64,000 nucleotides of DNA from Bacillus norwichensis (GTDB lineage: Bacteria; Bacillota; Bacilli; Bacillales; Bacillaceae_C). A program made the translations under genes and the position numbers. Positions within the stretch are counted from its first letter, which is position 1; each line of letters opens with the position of its first letter. The notes beneath the pieces are model-generated. The model was not told the origin of the DNA and did no database searches. It was given only the letters and a program-made list of their open reading frames with translations. Location: contig NZ_JACSPV010000014.1 in NCBI RefSeq assembly GCF_014836955.1, positions 31,652 through 95,651 on the forward strand, read 5' to 3'. This document shows, in pieces, positions 15,795 to 24,733 of this stretch.

Positions 15795-16385
15795 TTACTC
15801 TAAAGGTACGATTAGTTTCCCATAAGAGAGGGTTTTCCCATCCTCGCTGATGGTATACATCTTTTTGTTGAAAAGAGAGATTGTTTCTGCATCCTCTTTC
15901 CGGGAAACCAATTCCATTTCCATTCCATGATATTTATAGAGTAGAGGATAAACCTCTTTGTATACTCTAACGCTAATGACAAATTTTTCAGGGGAAGCGC
16001 TGTCCGTTAAATTTTGAGAGATTGCATAGTTATCTTTCAATGAAGGGTTGTTAATTGCAACGATTTCCTTTGAAAAGATCATCGCCGGCCACCAGATTAT
16101 AATAGAACATAGCAATATTACAAAAATAAGAAAGGAAAACGCCTTTCTACGAAAATAAAGAAACGAAGCTATGTGGCAAAAAAATGCAACTATTATGTCA
16201 GTGGTCCAAGCTAAATTCCATAAGTTTATTCCGAAAGTTCTTGAGTAGATTACAAGCTCAAATGCTTGAGTTAGGATAACCATTGTTAATCTTATTATTA
16301 TATATAATGCTGAAACTATCAGTAAGATCAAACATACTTTATCTCTAAAAGTAGAGGTTTTTAATCTCAATTGTCTCACCACCAT
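15795..16385 (-). CDS. Hypothetical membrane protein
   Basis: 196 aa, start at 16385 (a GTG or the following codons; the ribosome site is weak). Three hydrophobic segments lie at about residues 17-40, 55-78 and 83-105, then a soluble, charged C-terminal half (about 110-196) with a mixed beta pattern (KFVISVRVYKEVYPLLYKY, LFNKKMYTISEDGKTL). No family recognised. It stands alone and points towards the unknown gene at 15270. Base composition is more AT-rich than the surrounding metabolic genes, in line with an accessory gene. Confidence 0.55.
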   Translation of the reverse strand: MVVRQLRLKTSTFRDKVCLILLIVSALYIIIRLTMVILTQAFELVIYSRTFGINLWNLAWTTDIIVAFFCHIASFLYFRRKAFSFLIFVILLCSIIIWWPAMIFSKEIVAINNPSLKDNYAISQNLTDSASPEKFVISVRVYKEVYPLLYKYHGMEMELVSRKEDAETISLFNKKMYTISEDGKTLSYGKLIVPLE

Positions 16386-16833
16386 TTTTAACTATACAAT
16401 TTTATATTATATGTACTTTCAGCAGAGGCCTCTTTTAGAGGCAACTATAAATAAAAAGTTAACAAAAAATAGTATAGTTTTTTAATTCATCTGATTCGGA
16501 TACCCAATCTCATACAGAGTGGGACGAGCCTTCTAAAGCGATGGATCGTACAAGGCTATTCGCATCTTTTAAACGGGGATAAAAAAAGTGAAGTTGACAA
16601 ATTTATATCAAAATATGCTGATAAGTAATAGCTGGTGTAAACACTTAAGCCACTATAAAGAGTGGCCAACTTGTAGGGAAGGCATGTACTTTTCTCTACA
16701 AGCTTTTTTTATTTTATATTTGGATTTTTAAGTTTTGTTATAGGAAAAAGACTCCCATGGATCAAAACTTTCCTGCCAGGTGCATAGCAATCGAGTTTGA
16801 AAAAAAACACTTTTTACAAAGCGAGGCTTTTAA
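16386..16833. other. Intergenic region with a decayed coding fragment and a terminator
   Basis: About 450 bases without an intact gene. A plus-strand frame ending at about 16629 (GDKKSEVDKFISKYADK then stop) is open for about 40 codons but has no start, and looks like the tail of a lost gene. A hairpin at 16670-16713 (CTTGTAG with CTACAAG, then seven T) would end a plus-strand transcript. Confidence 0.4.
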
Positions 16834-17043
16834 TTATTTTTCACAAGAAAAAGAGTAATCTAAGTTAAAAAATGTCTTCTCTACGGCTATTTTACCTTCT
16901 AAATCAAGGCAGCCTTCAGAAAGAGCCCTAATTTCCATGCTATTAAAATAAATTTTAGAAGAAATTAAGAACGATTCGACTATGATAAATAATGCAACTA
17001 TAATGAGTAATCGTTGTGGAATAGTTAATTTTTTCAGCCCCAT
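16834..17043 (-). CDS. Small single-span membrane protein, hypothetical
   Basis: 69 aa from ATG 17043 (weak ribosome site GGGGA). A basic N-terminus (MGLKKLTIPQR) precedes one hydrophobic segment (about 12-30, LLIIVALFIIVESFLIS). The outer part has two cysteines (Cys48 and Cys67) that could form a disulfide. The frame is open upstream to 17181 but that section does not look translated. No family recognised. Confidence 0.5.
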   Translation of the reverse strand: MGLKKLTIPQRLLIIVALFIIVESFLISSKIYFNSMEIRALSEGCLDLEGKIAVEKTFFNLDYSFSCEK

Positions 17044-17219
17044 TGAGTCCCCATCCCTTTTTATTTTCAGATTCCTTGTTATTGTACTATACGTGTTCTT
17101 TTTTTGCTTCACTATCCCTTTTGGTTTTATCCTACCTACTACTAATAAGGTGCTTTGCTCTTTTTTTGGCAATGATGTCAAAAGAAAGCTAAAATATAAC
17201 TATAGGTGGGGATACTAAA

Positions 17220-17927
17220 ATGGGTATATTGCTGGAAAGAATTTATGTCGGACAGCCGAAGACTGTCGGAGAAAGGGGTGCTGCTCTTCCAATGGATCGT
17301 GAATGGAAGAGTGGAATCTTTAAAGAGCCTGTCGAAGGTCCCACGTGGCTAGCGAAAACAAATTTGGACGGAGATGGACAGGCAGATTTAAAGCATCACG
17401 GAGGACCTGAAAAGGCTGTATTTGCTTACCCTTCAGAACACTATTTATATTGGAGAAAAGAGCTTCCGGATACAAAGATTTTTCCTGGTGGGATGGGAGA
17501 AAACTTTTCTTTGATAAATCAGCTTGAAAGCTCAGTTTCAATCGGAGATATTTACGGAATTGGCGATGCTGTAATTCAGGTATCACAGCCGAGGCAACCA
17601 TGTTGGAAACCTGCTCGTCGGTTCAAAGTTAAGAATCTGGCATTACTATTGCAAAATTCAGGACGAACTGGCTGGTATTACCGTGTATTGAAAGAGGGGA
17701 GCATTAAAGCTGGTCAGGAGCTGGTACTGGTCGAGCAACCATATCCTCAGTGGACGATTGAAAAATGTAATAGAATCATGCATGTGGAAAAAGATAATGT
17801 AGAAGAGGCAAGATTACTGTCTCAATGTGAAGCTCTCTCGCTGAATTGGAGAACCACTTTGGCGAAGCGGATTGAAAAAGGGGAGGCCCCGGATGTTAGA
17901 AGAAGAGTGATTGGGCCGAACGAATAA
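17220..17927 (+). CDS. MOSC domain protein (YiiM/YflK-like)
   Basis: 235 aa, ATG 17220 with AGGTGGGG upstream. The MOSC fold is indicated by KTNLDGDGQADLKHHGGPEKAVFAY in two parts, the GGMGENFSL loop and the conserved Cys in SQPRQPCWKPARR. A C-terminal helical 3-alpha domain follows (about 170-225, RIMHVEKDNVEEARLL). MOSC proteins carry sulfur or reduce N-hydroxylated compounds with molybdenum cofactor; stand-alone YiiM-type members act on N-hydroxylated bases such as hydroxylaminopurine. Monocistronic. Family is firm, substrate not. Confidence 0.9.
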   Translation: MGILLERIYVGQPKTVGERGAALPMDREWKSGIFKEPVEGPTWLAKTNLDGDGQADLKHHGGPEKAVFAYPSEHYLYWRKELPDTKIFPGGMGENFSLINQLESSVSIGDIYGIGDAVIQVSQPRQPCWKPARRFKVKNLALLLQNSGRTGWYYRVLKEGSIKAGQELVLVEQPYPQWTIEKCNRIMHVEKDNVEEARLLSQCEALSLNWRTTLAKRIEKGEAPDVRRRVIGPNE

Positions 17928-18085
17928 GAAATTGTAAATTGAAGGGTGTTACATCCTGCGTCAATTTGTTACCCAAATGGCTTGAGTCTAGCCTGCGGTT
18001 GATTACACGAATTTATCACAAATTTCCGGGGACTTTGTGACATTTTGCTATACAATTGACAATAAGCTTCTAAGAAAGGATTCAG

Positions 18086-19936
18086 ATGACTTTGGACCTT
18101 ATTTTGACATTCATTATTTTGGCTATCACAATCATTTTATTCATGTCCAACCGGATACGAGCAGATTTAGTGGCGGTCATGGCCTTGTTGGCATTTGTTC
18201 TGACGGGAATATTAAGTCCGACAGAAGCCCTTGTTGGTTTTTCAAACTCGGTTGTTATCATGGTTGCCGGATTATTTATTATTGGGGCGGGAATTTTACG
18301 AACAGGGCTTGCACAAATGGCCAGTAACTTCGTGCTTCGTTCTGCAGGAGATAATGAGAATAAACTGTTCGTTATTCTGCTGATTATTGTAGCGTTTATC
18401 GGAACATTTATGAGTAATACAGGTACGGTTGCCATCATGCTGCCAATTGTCGTGAGTATTGCTATTAGCATAAAAAGTACACCATCTAAATTTTTAATTC
18501 CGCTGTCGTATGTGGCAAGCTTTTCCGGACTGTTGACGCTCATTGCGTCGCCTGCCAACCTGATTGCCAGCGAGACGCTTGCTGAAAACGGATTTGAAAA
18601 GCTAAGCTTCTTTGACATTACACCAGTGGGGCTTGTTGGTGTCATTACAGGCATTATTTATTTATATTTGGTTCGCAATAAGTTGCTTCCGAAGGGGAAG
18701 AACAGAGGGAATTCGGAAGACGAGTATCAGTTATCCCCGGAACAGCTTGCGGATGACTATCAGCTCGGAGGAAAACTGTTCCGAGTAAGGGTACCGGAAG
18801 ACTCGGAAATGGTCGACAAGAAGCTGACGGAATTGGGAACGCCGGCTAGCTATCAAGTATATATTTTAAAAATCGTGAGAAAATCGGCAGAGGGTCTGAA
18901 TTTATTGCCAATGACCTACCATGAAATGGCCGGTCCGAGTAGTGTCATCCAGCCGAAGGATATTCTTTATTTGCAGGGAACGTTGGAAAACGTGGAAAGA
19001 ATGGTGGAGGACTTCGGTTTAATGTTTGAAGAAGAGGAGTCCGAGGCCGATGAGCTGGTGTCAAAACAGCTCGGAATCGCGGAAGTCTTACTGACCCCGC
19101 ATTCAACATTAATTAATCAGACAGCAAAAAGCATCGGGTTTAGGGAAAAGTATAATCTGAATATCCTTGGCATCAACCGCCAGGGACAATATGTTTTGAA
19201 AGAGCCGTCAAAACAGAAGCTTCGGTTCGGGGATGCGTTGCTTGTTCAAGGGTCTTGGTCTTCAATAGAACTACTGGCGCGAGAAACGAACGACGTAGTC
19301 GTTGTGGGGCAGCCGCAAGAGCATGCCAGTGCGGCTGCTGCAAGCGGCAAGGCGCCGATTGCGGCGGGAATAGTTTTATTGATGGTTTTTCTAATGGTCT
19401 TTGATATTTTCCCTACAGTGATTTCGGTGTTAATCGGAGCGGTATTAATGATTTTGACTGGCTGTCTCCGGAATATGGATGATGCATATGGCCAGGTCAA
19501 CTTCGAGACTATTGTACTTGTTGCCGCCATGCTTCCAATCGCTACAGCTTTGGAAAAGACAGGAGGTATCATGATTCTGTCGGAAGGAATCATCAAGGCG
19601 CTTGGCGGTTTAGGAAGCTTGGGTGTATTCGCCGGCATTTATCTGCTGGCTATGACGTTCGGGCAATTTATTAGTAATACGGCGACGGCCGTTCTGTTTG
19701 CGCCTATTGCGATGAACGCGGCACTGACCATCGATGCCAATCCCTACACGTTTTTAATTGGCGTCGCCGTTGCATCCAACATGGCTTTTGCAACACCTGT
19801 TGCATCACCTACAAACGCCATGGTAATGACAGCGGGGGGCTATAAGGTCTCTGACTTCGTCAAAATCGGAGTGCCATTAATGGCGGTGGTTTTTGTTGTG
19901 ATGATGTTTGCGATTCCGTTTTTCTTCCCGTTGTAA
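18086..19936 (+). CDS. SLC13-family permease with two TrkA-C domains
   Basis: 616 aa. ATG 18086 lies 9 bases after AAGGA. Membrane segments in residues 1-190 and about 405-616 flank a soluble centre holding two TrkA-C (RCK_C) domains (about 225-310 and 320-395, for example LFRVRVPEDSEMVDKKL and LLQNTAKSIGFREKYNL-like sequence). The DASS/SLC13 motifs SNTGTVAIMLPIV and SNTATAVLFAPIAMN are present, one in each membrane half. Relatives move sulfate, dicarboxylates or other anions with Na+. The RCK_C insert is common in bacterial sulfate-type members. Substrate unproven. A large palindromic terminator follows. Confidence 0.88.
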   Translation: MTLDLILTFIILAITIILFMSNRIRADLVAVMALLAFVLTGILSPTEALVGFSNSVVIMVAGLFIIGAGILRTGLAQMASNFVLRSAGDNENKLFVILLIIVAFIGTFMSNTGTVAIMLPIVVSIAISIKSTPSKFLIPLSYVASFSGLLTLIASPANLIASETLAENGFEKLSFFDITPVGLVGVITGIIYLYLVRNKLLPKGKNRGNSEDEYQLSPEQLADDYQLGGKLFRVRVPEDSEMVDKKLTELGTPASYQVYILKIVRKSAEGLNLLPMTYHEMAGPSSVIQPKDILYLQGTLENVERMVEDFGLMFEEEESEADELVSKQLGIAEVLLTPHSTLINQTAKSIGFREKYNLNILGINRQGQYVLKEPSKQKLRFGDALLVQGSWSSIELLARETNDVVVVGQPQEHASAAAASGKAPIAAGIVLLMVFLMVFDIFPTVISVLIGAVLMILTGCLRNMDDAYGQVNFETIVLVAAMLPIATALEKTGGIMILSEGIIKALGGLGSLGVFAGIYLLAMTFGQFISNTATAVLFAPIAMNAALTIDANPYTFLIGVAVASNMAFATPVASPTNAMVMTAGGYKVSDFVKIGVPLMAVVFVVMMFAIPFFFPL

Positions 19937-19952
19937 GGGAAAGGAACAAAAA

Positions 19953-20011
19953 AGGGGTCTGGCCCCCACTGCGTTAACGCGTTAATGCAGTGGGGGCCAG
20001 ACCCCTTAAAA
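19953..20011. terminator. Large GGGGTCTGGCCCC-type palindrome acting as terminator
   Basis: A stem of over 20 bp (AAGGGGTCTGGCCCCCACTG with its complement) carries an inner GTTAACGCGTTAAT palindrome. It sits 17 bases after the permease stop. A shorter palindrome with the same GGGGTCAGACCCC core lies at 22293-22310. Such palindromes recur between genes in bacilli. Confidence 0.8.
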
Positions 20012-20036
20012 AATCTTAATATAAGCAGCCAAAAGA

Positions 20037-20064
20037 ACCTCCCCACGATAAAGGGGAGGTTGTT
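20037..20064 (-). terminator. Terminator of the DinB-like gene
   Basis: The stem AACCTCCCC with GGGGAGGTT around a 7-base loop ends at the stop codon of the minus-strand gene; it is followed by T-rich sequence on that strand. Confidence 0.8.
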
Positions 20065-20065
20065 C

Positions 20066-20524
20066 TCAGTTCATGACATATTGCATAGATTTGATGATTC
20101 CTAGATGAATACCGTCATGCCAAGTGACGAATTGCAGGGCCGCATCAGCCGTATCCAGTTTTAGATAGCGGATGTCAACTGTTTCAGATGCTGCAATATC
20201 CAATTTTCCATTGAAAAACTCAATGATGCGCCCTTTCTGCTTTGTCAAAGCTTCTAAGATTTCCTCAATTGTTGGAGGCTCTTGTTCCCATTTAAATGGG
20301 CTTGTCCCATCAAGAAAAAAGTCGAACCATTCAGGATGAATGATGTCATAATGATGATCGGCTTTGTTTAGGTATTCTTCAGCCGTAACATATACGTGTC
20401 CAACATTCCACCGGATCGTGTTTGGAAAGCCATCAATTCGTTCATCCCAAGTGTTGTCCTTTGTATTCCTCAACGCAATCAATAAAGCGGCGCGAGAATA
20501 TGCGAACATGTTTAATGTTTCCAT
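20066..20524 (-). CDS. DinB/YfiT-like four-helix protein
   Basis: 152 aa, ATG 20524. The DinB superfamily pattern is seen: an N-terminal helix, NVGHVYVTAEEYL with the first metal-ligand His (about residue 42), and a C-terminal TWHDGIHLGIIKS with two more His (about 134 and 138). These bundles bind a divalent metal; several use bacillithiol or mycothiol as S-transferases. The specific reaction is unknown. Monocistronic. Confidence 0.85.
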   Translation of the reverse strand: METLNMFAYSRAALLIALRNTKDNTWDERIDGFPNTIRWNVGHVYVTAEEYLNKADHHYDIIHPEWFDFFLDGTSPFKWEQEPPTIEEILEALTKQKGRIIEFFNGKLDIAASETVDIRYLKLDTADAALQFVTWHDGIHLGIIKSMQYVMN

Positions 20525-20544
20525 CTCTATTCAACACCCTTTAT

Positions 20545-21227
20545 CCTTGTTCTACACCATTATATTCGAGTAGTACAGGGACTTCCAATTATTCGATCTT
20601 TTTATCAATCATAGAGGTTGCCGATGCTAAATATAATCATTAACGTGGAGAGCTCTGTACTGTTGTTCTAGCGAGCCAAGTCTTGTATAGGCATTAGCTG
20701 TCGCTTAAAAGCTCTCTAAGACTATATGAAGCAGTAGGAGGGAAGCAATTGGATGGGTGCTTTGGCACAGTGTCTTTCTTTGAAAGGCTAAGTCTACCGA
20801 TATAACTTAGTGAAGGATAAGTCTAGGGACCTAGTTTATTAAAATTTCTGTGAGAAAGGTTTCCGCATATTTTTCGTTTGTTCCCAAAGAATGTAAAAAA
20901 TCCGGTAAAAATCGACAAAGGCTTCTGTGGACAGATGGTTAGGCTGCAGCGGTACCGGAAATGTGGAAGGGATGGAGGATGACATTACTTTGTTTAAACG
21001 CATGAATGAATCTGAAACCTTAGAGTAAGTTGATCGTATATATGAACACACCTGAATGAAAAGAGCTTAAAAAGCAATACGTTGCCAGTGGTGTTGTGGA
21101 TTCAGCATCGATTTAGGCAAGGAATACTATCATATTTGAGGGTTTCTTCCAGCCTGCTTTTTCTGATTGGATGTGGATTCACCGGAGGATAGATATGACA
21201 ATTATTTAGAGATTTTTCGACAAAAGC
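20545..21227. other. Long non-coding stretch before the HPr kinase-like gene
   Basis: About 680 bases without a convincing gene. A 70-codon minus-strand open frame (20839-21051) lacks a ribosome site and any family resemblance. Short dyads occur near 20750-20830 but no known RNA class was recognised. Confidence 0.4.
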
Positions 21228-21242
21228 ATGTAAGCGCTTTAA
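21228..21242 (+). promoter_or_regulatory. Candidate cre site upstream of the hprK paralog
   Basis: ATGTAAGCGCTTTAA matches the CcpA cre consensus WTGNAANCGNWNNCW at every position except the C near the end. It lies about 90 bases before the start codon, between a possible -35 (TCGACA) and -10 (TAAATA) region. Confidence 0.5.
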
Positions 21243-21327
21243 ATAGGGAAAAATTAGGATGACGTTTCCTCTTTTTTCAAGTATAATCCTGAATCATAAG
21301 GTATTCAGATATGGAGAGTGCATCGAC

Positions 21328-22242
21328 GTGAAAACGATAACAGTAAAAGACTTGATCAATAGATTTTCGTTGGAGGTTTTGGCAGGGGAGGAGCACCTGG
21401 ACCGAAAAATTACAACGAACCGAGCACATCGACCGGGCCTGGAGTTTGTCGGGTATTTCGACTTCTTCCCTACCGAGCTCGTTCAGGTACTCGGGGTAAA
21501 AGAGCTGACCTTTTTAAAAAGGTTAAGTGATGAGGAACAGAAGCTGAGGATAGGGAACATCGTGAATTATCATCCCCCATGCTTCATCATCACGGCGCAG
21601 CAGGAACCCTTACGTTATTTGATGGAATACTGCATCCAGGAAGGAATTCCTTTGCTCCGTACGGATGATGATCCAACATCAGAATTTATCAGGAAAATGG
21701 ATGCTTATTTGTTGAAGACGTTGGCTCCTGAAATGGCTATCCATGGTGTTTGTGTGAATGTTTCAGGTATAGGGGTCCTGCTTCGTGGAAAATCAGGCAT
21801 CGGAAAAAGCGAGACTGCCCATACTTTAATCCGCAGGGGGCATCGCCTTGTAGCGGATGACATTGTTACGTTGAAAAAGCTCGGTCCTCAGACGCTCCTC
21901 GGAACGCACGATAATAGTACAAGGGAACTGCTCGCATTAAGAAGTATCGGTCTGGTCAACGTAGTCCGATTGTACGGGAGAGAGGCGTTCCAGGACCAGT
22001 CCAGAATCGTCTTGGATATTGAATTGACGAAATGGGAAGAGGACTCTCTAAACAATGAATTGGAGCTTGAATCCCAGTTCACGGATTATATGGGGGTCAA
22101 AATTCCTCATATTGAGATTCAGCTCCAGCCAGGACGTGATGTGGCAGGTCTCATAGAAGCAGCCGCCAATAACTGGTATCTTCAACGGGAAGGCTATAGT
22201 GCGGCAGAGGAATTTTCAAAGCGGTTGGGAATTGATCATTAA
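21328..22242 (+). CDS. HPr kinase/phosphorylase homolog, diverged stand-alone copy
   Basis: 304 aa from GTG 21328 (GGAGAG 9 bases upstream); open further 5' without a good start. HprK phosphorylates Ser46 of HPr and so feeds CcpA-dependent catabolite control. Seen here: an N-terminal domain (1-130), His139 in AIHGV, P-loop GKSGIGKS (154-161), VADD (175-178) and a C-terminal helix with NRL-like ending (SKRLGIDH). Departures: the HprK signature, normally EIRGLGIIN, reads ALRSIGLVN, losing the Glu and a Gly, and the VRPGRN loop reads LQPGRD. The gene is not in the usual hprK-lgt-ppaX context. It is probably a second copy with altered kinase/phosphorylase balance. Confidence 0.85.
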   Translation: MKTITVKDLINRFSLEVLAGEEHLDRKITTNRAHRPGLEFVGYFDFFPTELVQVLGVKELTFLKRLSDEEQKLRIGNIVNYHPPCFIITAQQEPLRYLMEYCIQEGIPLLRTDDDPTSEFIRKMDAYLLKTLAPEMAIHGVCVNVSGIGVLLRGKSGIGKSETAHTLIRRGHRLVADDIVTLKKLGPQTLLGTHDNSTRELLALRSIGLVNVVRLYGREAFQDQSRIVLDIELTKWEEDSLNNELELESQFTDYMGVKIPHIEIQLQPGRDVAGLIEAAANNWYLQREGYSAAEEFSKRLGIDH

Positions 22243-22244
22243 TA

Positions 22245-22287
22245 AGAAAGGCGAGGTGGAGCATTGCTCCGCCTCGCCTTTCTTTAT
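22245..22287 (+). terminator. Terminator of the hprK-like gene
   Basis: A long stem (AAAGGCGAGGTGGAGC with GCTCCGCCTCGCCTTT, one bulge mismatch) is followed by TCTTTATT, starting three bases after the stop codon. Confidence 0.9.
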
Positions 22288-22415
22288 TGTTTATTGGGGT
22301 CAGACCCCAAAGCCAAATCAATCTGTTGCATTTTTGATTTCTACTACAATCACCATAGTAACCATTGTGACGATCAACATGGAAGATATAACCATGAACA
22401 TATGGAATCAACTCC

Positions 22416-24068
22416 TTACCAAGTGATGAATCCTCTGGATCCTGGTGGTGAATTCTGGATCATGTCGAAGAGTGGCAAGGCATAGGCCATGACTATGAGA
22501 GCCAATGCAATACAGACCCATAATCCCCAGTTTTCCAAGAACTTAGCAGTATGGGAAGTATCACTTTCCGCGATTGGAAATTCAACAAGATCTTTTTCAT
22601 CTTGTACTTTTGGAGCTACAAACATCAAATTCGCAACAATATAAACTAATAGCATGGCAGAAAAGAATAATATTGTTCCGCCAACAGCCATTGTGACATG
22701 ATTTGATAGAATTCCCTGGAACCATTCGGCTGCAGATTCGTTGCCGTTGTATCCAGCGTAGGCTGTTCTACGTGGTGCCCCGAGTAATCCCAGTAAATGT
22801 TGAGCAGTAGACATGAGCAACATTCCTATTGCCCAAGTACCGATTTGAATATGGGCAAGTTTTTGCAGATGCTTTGGAAACTCCCTACCTGTTAAATAGG
22901 GGATCAGCCAGAAGGTTACACTCATAAATGTCATAGCAACTGGCGTTCCTACTGTAATATGGAAATGTCCTACAACCCAAAGTGTGTTGTGCACAAGCTC
23001 ATTCAATTGGAAGCTGGCATTGATAATTCCGCCTGCACCGCCGGGAATAAAGAACAGCATGGCGATAAAGAGGGAAGAGAATCGTACATCTTTCCAAGGA
23101 AGCTTTCTTAACCAACCAAATAATCCTTTTCCGCCTTTATTTCTTCCGGAGATTTCAAATGTAGCGAACATAGAAAAGGCAGTCATCAATGTTGGAATAA
23201 CCACCATAAATGTCAATACGACCTGTAGAAACTTCCAGAAACTGTCGATCCCTGGCTCAGTCAACTGATGGTGGAAGCCAACAGGGAATGAGAATAAAAT
23301 GAACAAAATAAATGAAAATCTTGCAAGTGAGTCACTGAAAACTTTTGTACCAATAATTTTTGGCATAACGACATACCAAGCCATATAGGCTGGCAGCAGC
23401 CAGAAGTATACGAGCGGATGGCCGAAATACCAGAATAAAGAACGGCTCAATTCAACGTTGATCGTATCTGTCAATCCAAATGCCCATGGAAGGTACTGGA
23501 AGACAACTGTTGCAACTACACCTAGACATGCAATGATCCACAGAAGCAGGGTTGCCGTAGTCATATAAGCGAACAGCGGGCTGAATTGTCCTTTGTTCTT
23601 TTTCTTCCAAGCGAAAAAATGTCCAAGAAGTGCAAAGCTGGTAAACCAAGTACCGATAATGAATAAGGCCAATCCTAAGTAATACCAGCCGCTTGCTTTC
23701 AGCGGAGCATAGAATGTATAAAGTACTGATGCTTTTCCTGAAATGATCATTACCGTTGCCATTGTAGTTCCAATTGCTGTAGTCCAAAGGCCAATCCAAG
23801 CAAATAGACTTACTTTCGGACCAAAGGCACCCAGTGTTTTACTCATGCCGGCAATCAGGAAGGCAAAGATAAAGAAAGCAGTAAAAATAAGAGCTAATAA
23901 AACGCCATGTGCTGTCAAGATTTGGTAGTAATCCAGGAACTTGGGAAGTTGCAAGGAGTCATTTCTGACGAAAACTTGAAGCAAACCACAAAAGGTTCCG
24001 ATGATAAAAGCAATATAAGCAATCCCGATATTCCATAATGCAAGCTTTCTGTCTTTTACTGCAATCAT
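22416..24068 (-). CDS. cbaA: ba3/b(o/a)3-type cytochrome c oxidase subunit I
   Basis: 550 aa, ATG 24068. Catalytic subunit of a B-type haem-copper oxidase: about 13 membrane helices, with the haem-copper motifs HGVLLALIFTAFF in helix II, WYFGHPLVYFWLLPAY (CuB His and cross-linked Tyr region) and HTLWVVGHFHITVG (CuB and haem ligands). It reduces O2 to water with high affinity while pumping protons with low stoichiometry. The start overlaps the stop of subunit II by 4 bases. The operon order IIa-II-I, with the Fnr site upstream, fits micro-aerobic induction. Confidence 0.95.
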   Translation of the reverse strand: MIAVKDRKLALWNIGIAYIAFIIGTFCGLLQVFVRNDSLQLPKFLDYYQILTAHGVLLALIFTAFFIFAFLIAGMSKTLGAFGPKVSLFAWIGLWTTAIGTTMATVMIISGKASVLYTFYAPLKASGWYYLGLALFIIGTWFTSFALLGHFFAWKKKNKGQFSPLFAYMTTATLLLWIIACLGVVATVVFQYLPWAFGLTDTINVELSRSLFWYFGHPLVYFWLLPAYMAWYVVMPKIIGTKVFSDSLARFSFILFILFSFPVGFHHQLTEPGIDSFWKFLQVVLTFMVVIPTLMTAFSMFATFEISGRNKGGKGLFGWLRKLPWKDVRFSSLFIAMLFFIPGGAGGIINASFQLNELVHNTLWVVGHFHITVGTPVAMTFMSVTFWLIPYLTGREFPKHLQKLAHIQIGTWAIGMLLMSTAQHLLGLLGAPRRTAYAGYNGNESAAEWFQGILSNHVTMAVGGTILFFSAMLLVYIVANLMFVAPKVQDEKDLVEFPIAESDTSHTAKFLENWGLWVCIALALIVMAYALPLFDMIQNSPPGSRGFITW

Positions 24069-24553
24069 GGTTCATACACCTCAATCTCTGTAGACATATA
24101 ATGATGGCCAGATCCGCAATACTCATTGCAAAGAACTAAGTATTTTCCAGGTTTATCAAAAATATAGCTTTTATAGGTAATTCTTCCTGGTACGGCCATC
24201 ATATTCACTTTCGTGTTGTCAATGGTAAAGCTGTGTACTACATCTGTACTCGTTAAGGTAAAAATGATTTCTTTTCCTACAGGAACTTTTATATCTGGAG
24301 GATCATAGCCGAACGCTTGAGCAACCACTACGACTTCATACCTGTCTTCATCAATCTGTCGTACACCAGGTTTGTTAAAAGGAGCCTGTTCAGTGACTTT
24401 CTCCGGATCAACCGTGTCCATACCACCTGCAGGCAGGCATAAAACGGAATCCTTTCCCTCCGCAAAGGCGGTGAACCCGACGATGCTTAAAAACACGGCA
24501 AGTGATAAAATACCGAAAATCAACCAAACTTTCTCATACTTATGAAAATGCAT
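24065..24553 (-). CDS. cbaB: ba3-type cytochrome c oxidase subunit II (CuA)
   Basis: 162 aa, ATG 24553. One N-terminal membrane anchor (about 10-32), then a cupredoxin domain facing outward. The CuA site is visible: His in VVHSFTID and the CNEYCGSGHHYM motif with two Cys, Glu, His and Met. It accepts electrons from cytochrome c and passes them to subunit I. Length is typical of the short subunit II of B-type oxidases. Overlaps subunit I by 4 bases and follows the tiny subunit IIa gene by 22 bases. Confidence 0.95.
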   Translation of the reverse strand: MHFHKYEKVWLIFGILSLAVFLSIVGFTAFAEGKDSVLCLPAGGMDTVDPEKVTEQAPFNKPGVRQIDEDRYEVVVVAQAFGYDPPDIKVPVGKEIIFTLTSTDVVHSFTIDNTKVNMMAVPGRITYKSYIFDKPGKYLVLCNEYCGSGHHYMSTEIEVYEP

Positions 24554-24575
24554 AAAGACTCACCTTCTTCTCTTT

Positions 24576-24698
24576 TTATCTGGCAACATAAAGGAAATAT
24601 GTCGCAAACCACATAACGATAATTATAATTCCAACGCCAAAAACACTGACAAGCGTTCCTTTCAGATTTGGCTCCGCACTATGTTTGTTTTTAGCCAT
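24576..24698 (-). CDS. cbaD: Cytochrome c oxidase subunit IIa, single-helix peptide
   Basis: 40 aa, ATG 24698 with GGAGGG seven bases upstream. A short polar N-terminus (MAKNKHSAEPNLKGT) precedes one hydrophobic helix (LVSVFGVGIIIIVMWFATYF, residues 16-35). Subunit IIa of ba3 oxidases supplies the missing first helix of subunit II, and genes for it precede subunit II as here. First gene of the oxidase operon. Confidence 0.88.
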   Translation of the reverse strand: MAKNKHSAEPNLKGTLVSVFGVGIIIIVMWFATYFLYVAR

Positions 24699-24733
24699 AT
24701 TGACACCCTCCAATGTGCTCATTATTTACTTAA

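Noticed and set aside
18082..18654. Minus-strand open frame of 190 codons
   Set aside because: Shadow of the SLC13 permease; its hydrophobic pattern mirrors the membrane helices of the real gene.
20839..21051. Minus-strand 70-codon open frame upstream of the hprK-like gene
   Set aside because: No start signal, no recognisable family, and it lies in an otherwise non-coding stretch.
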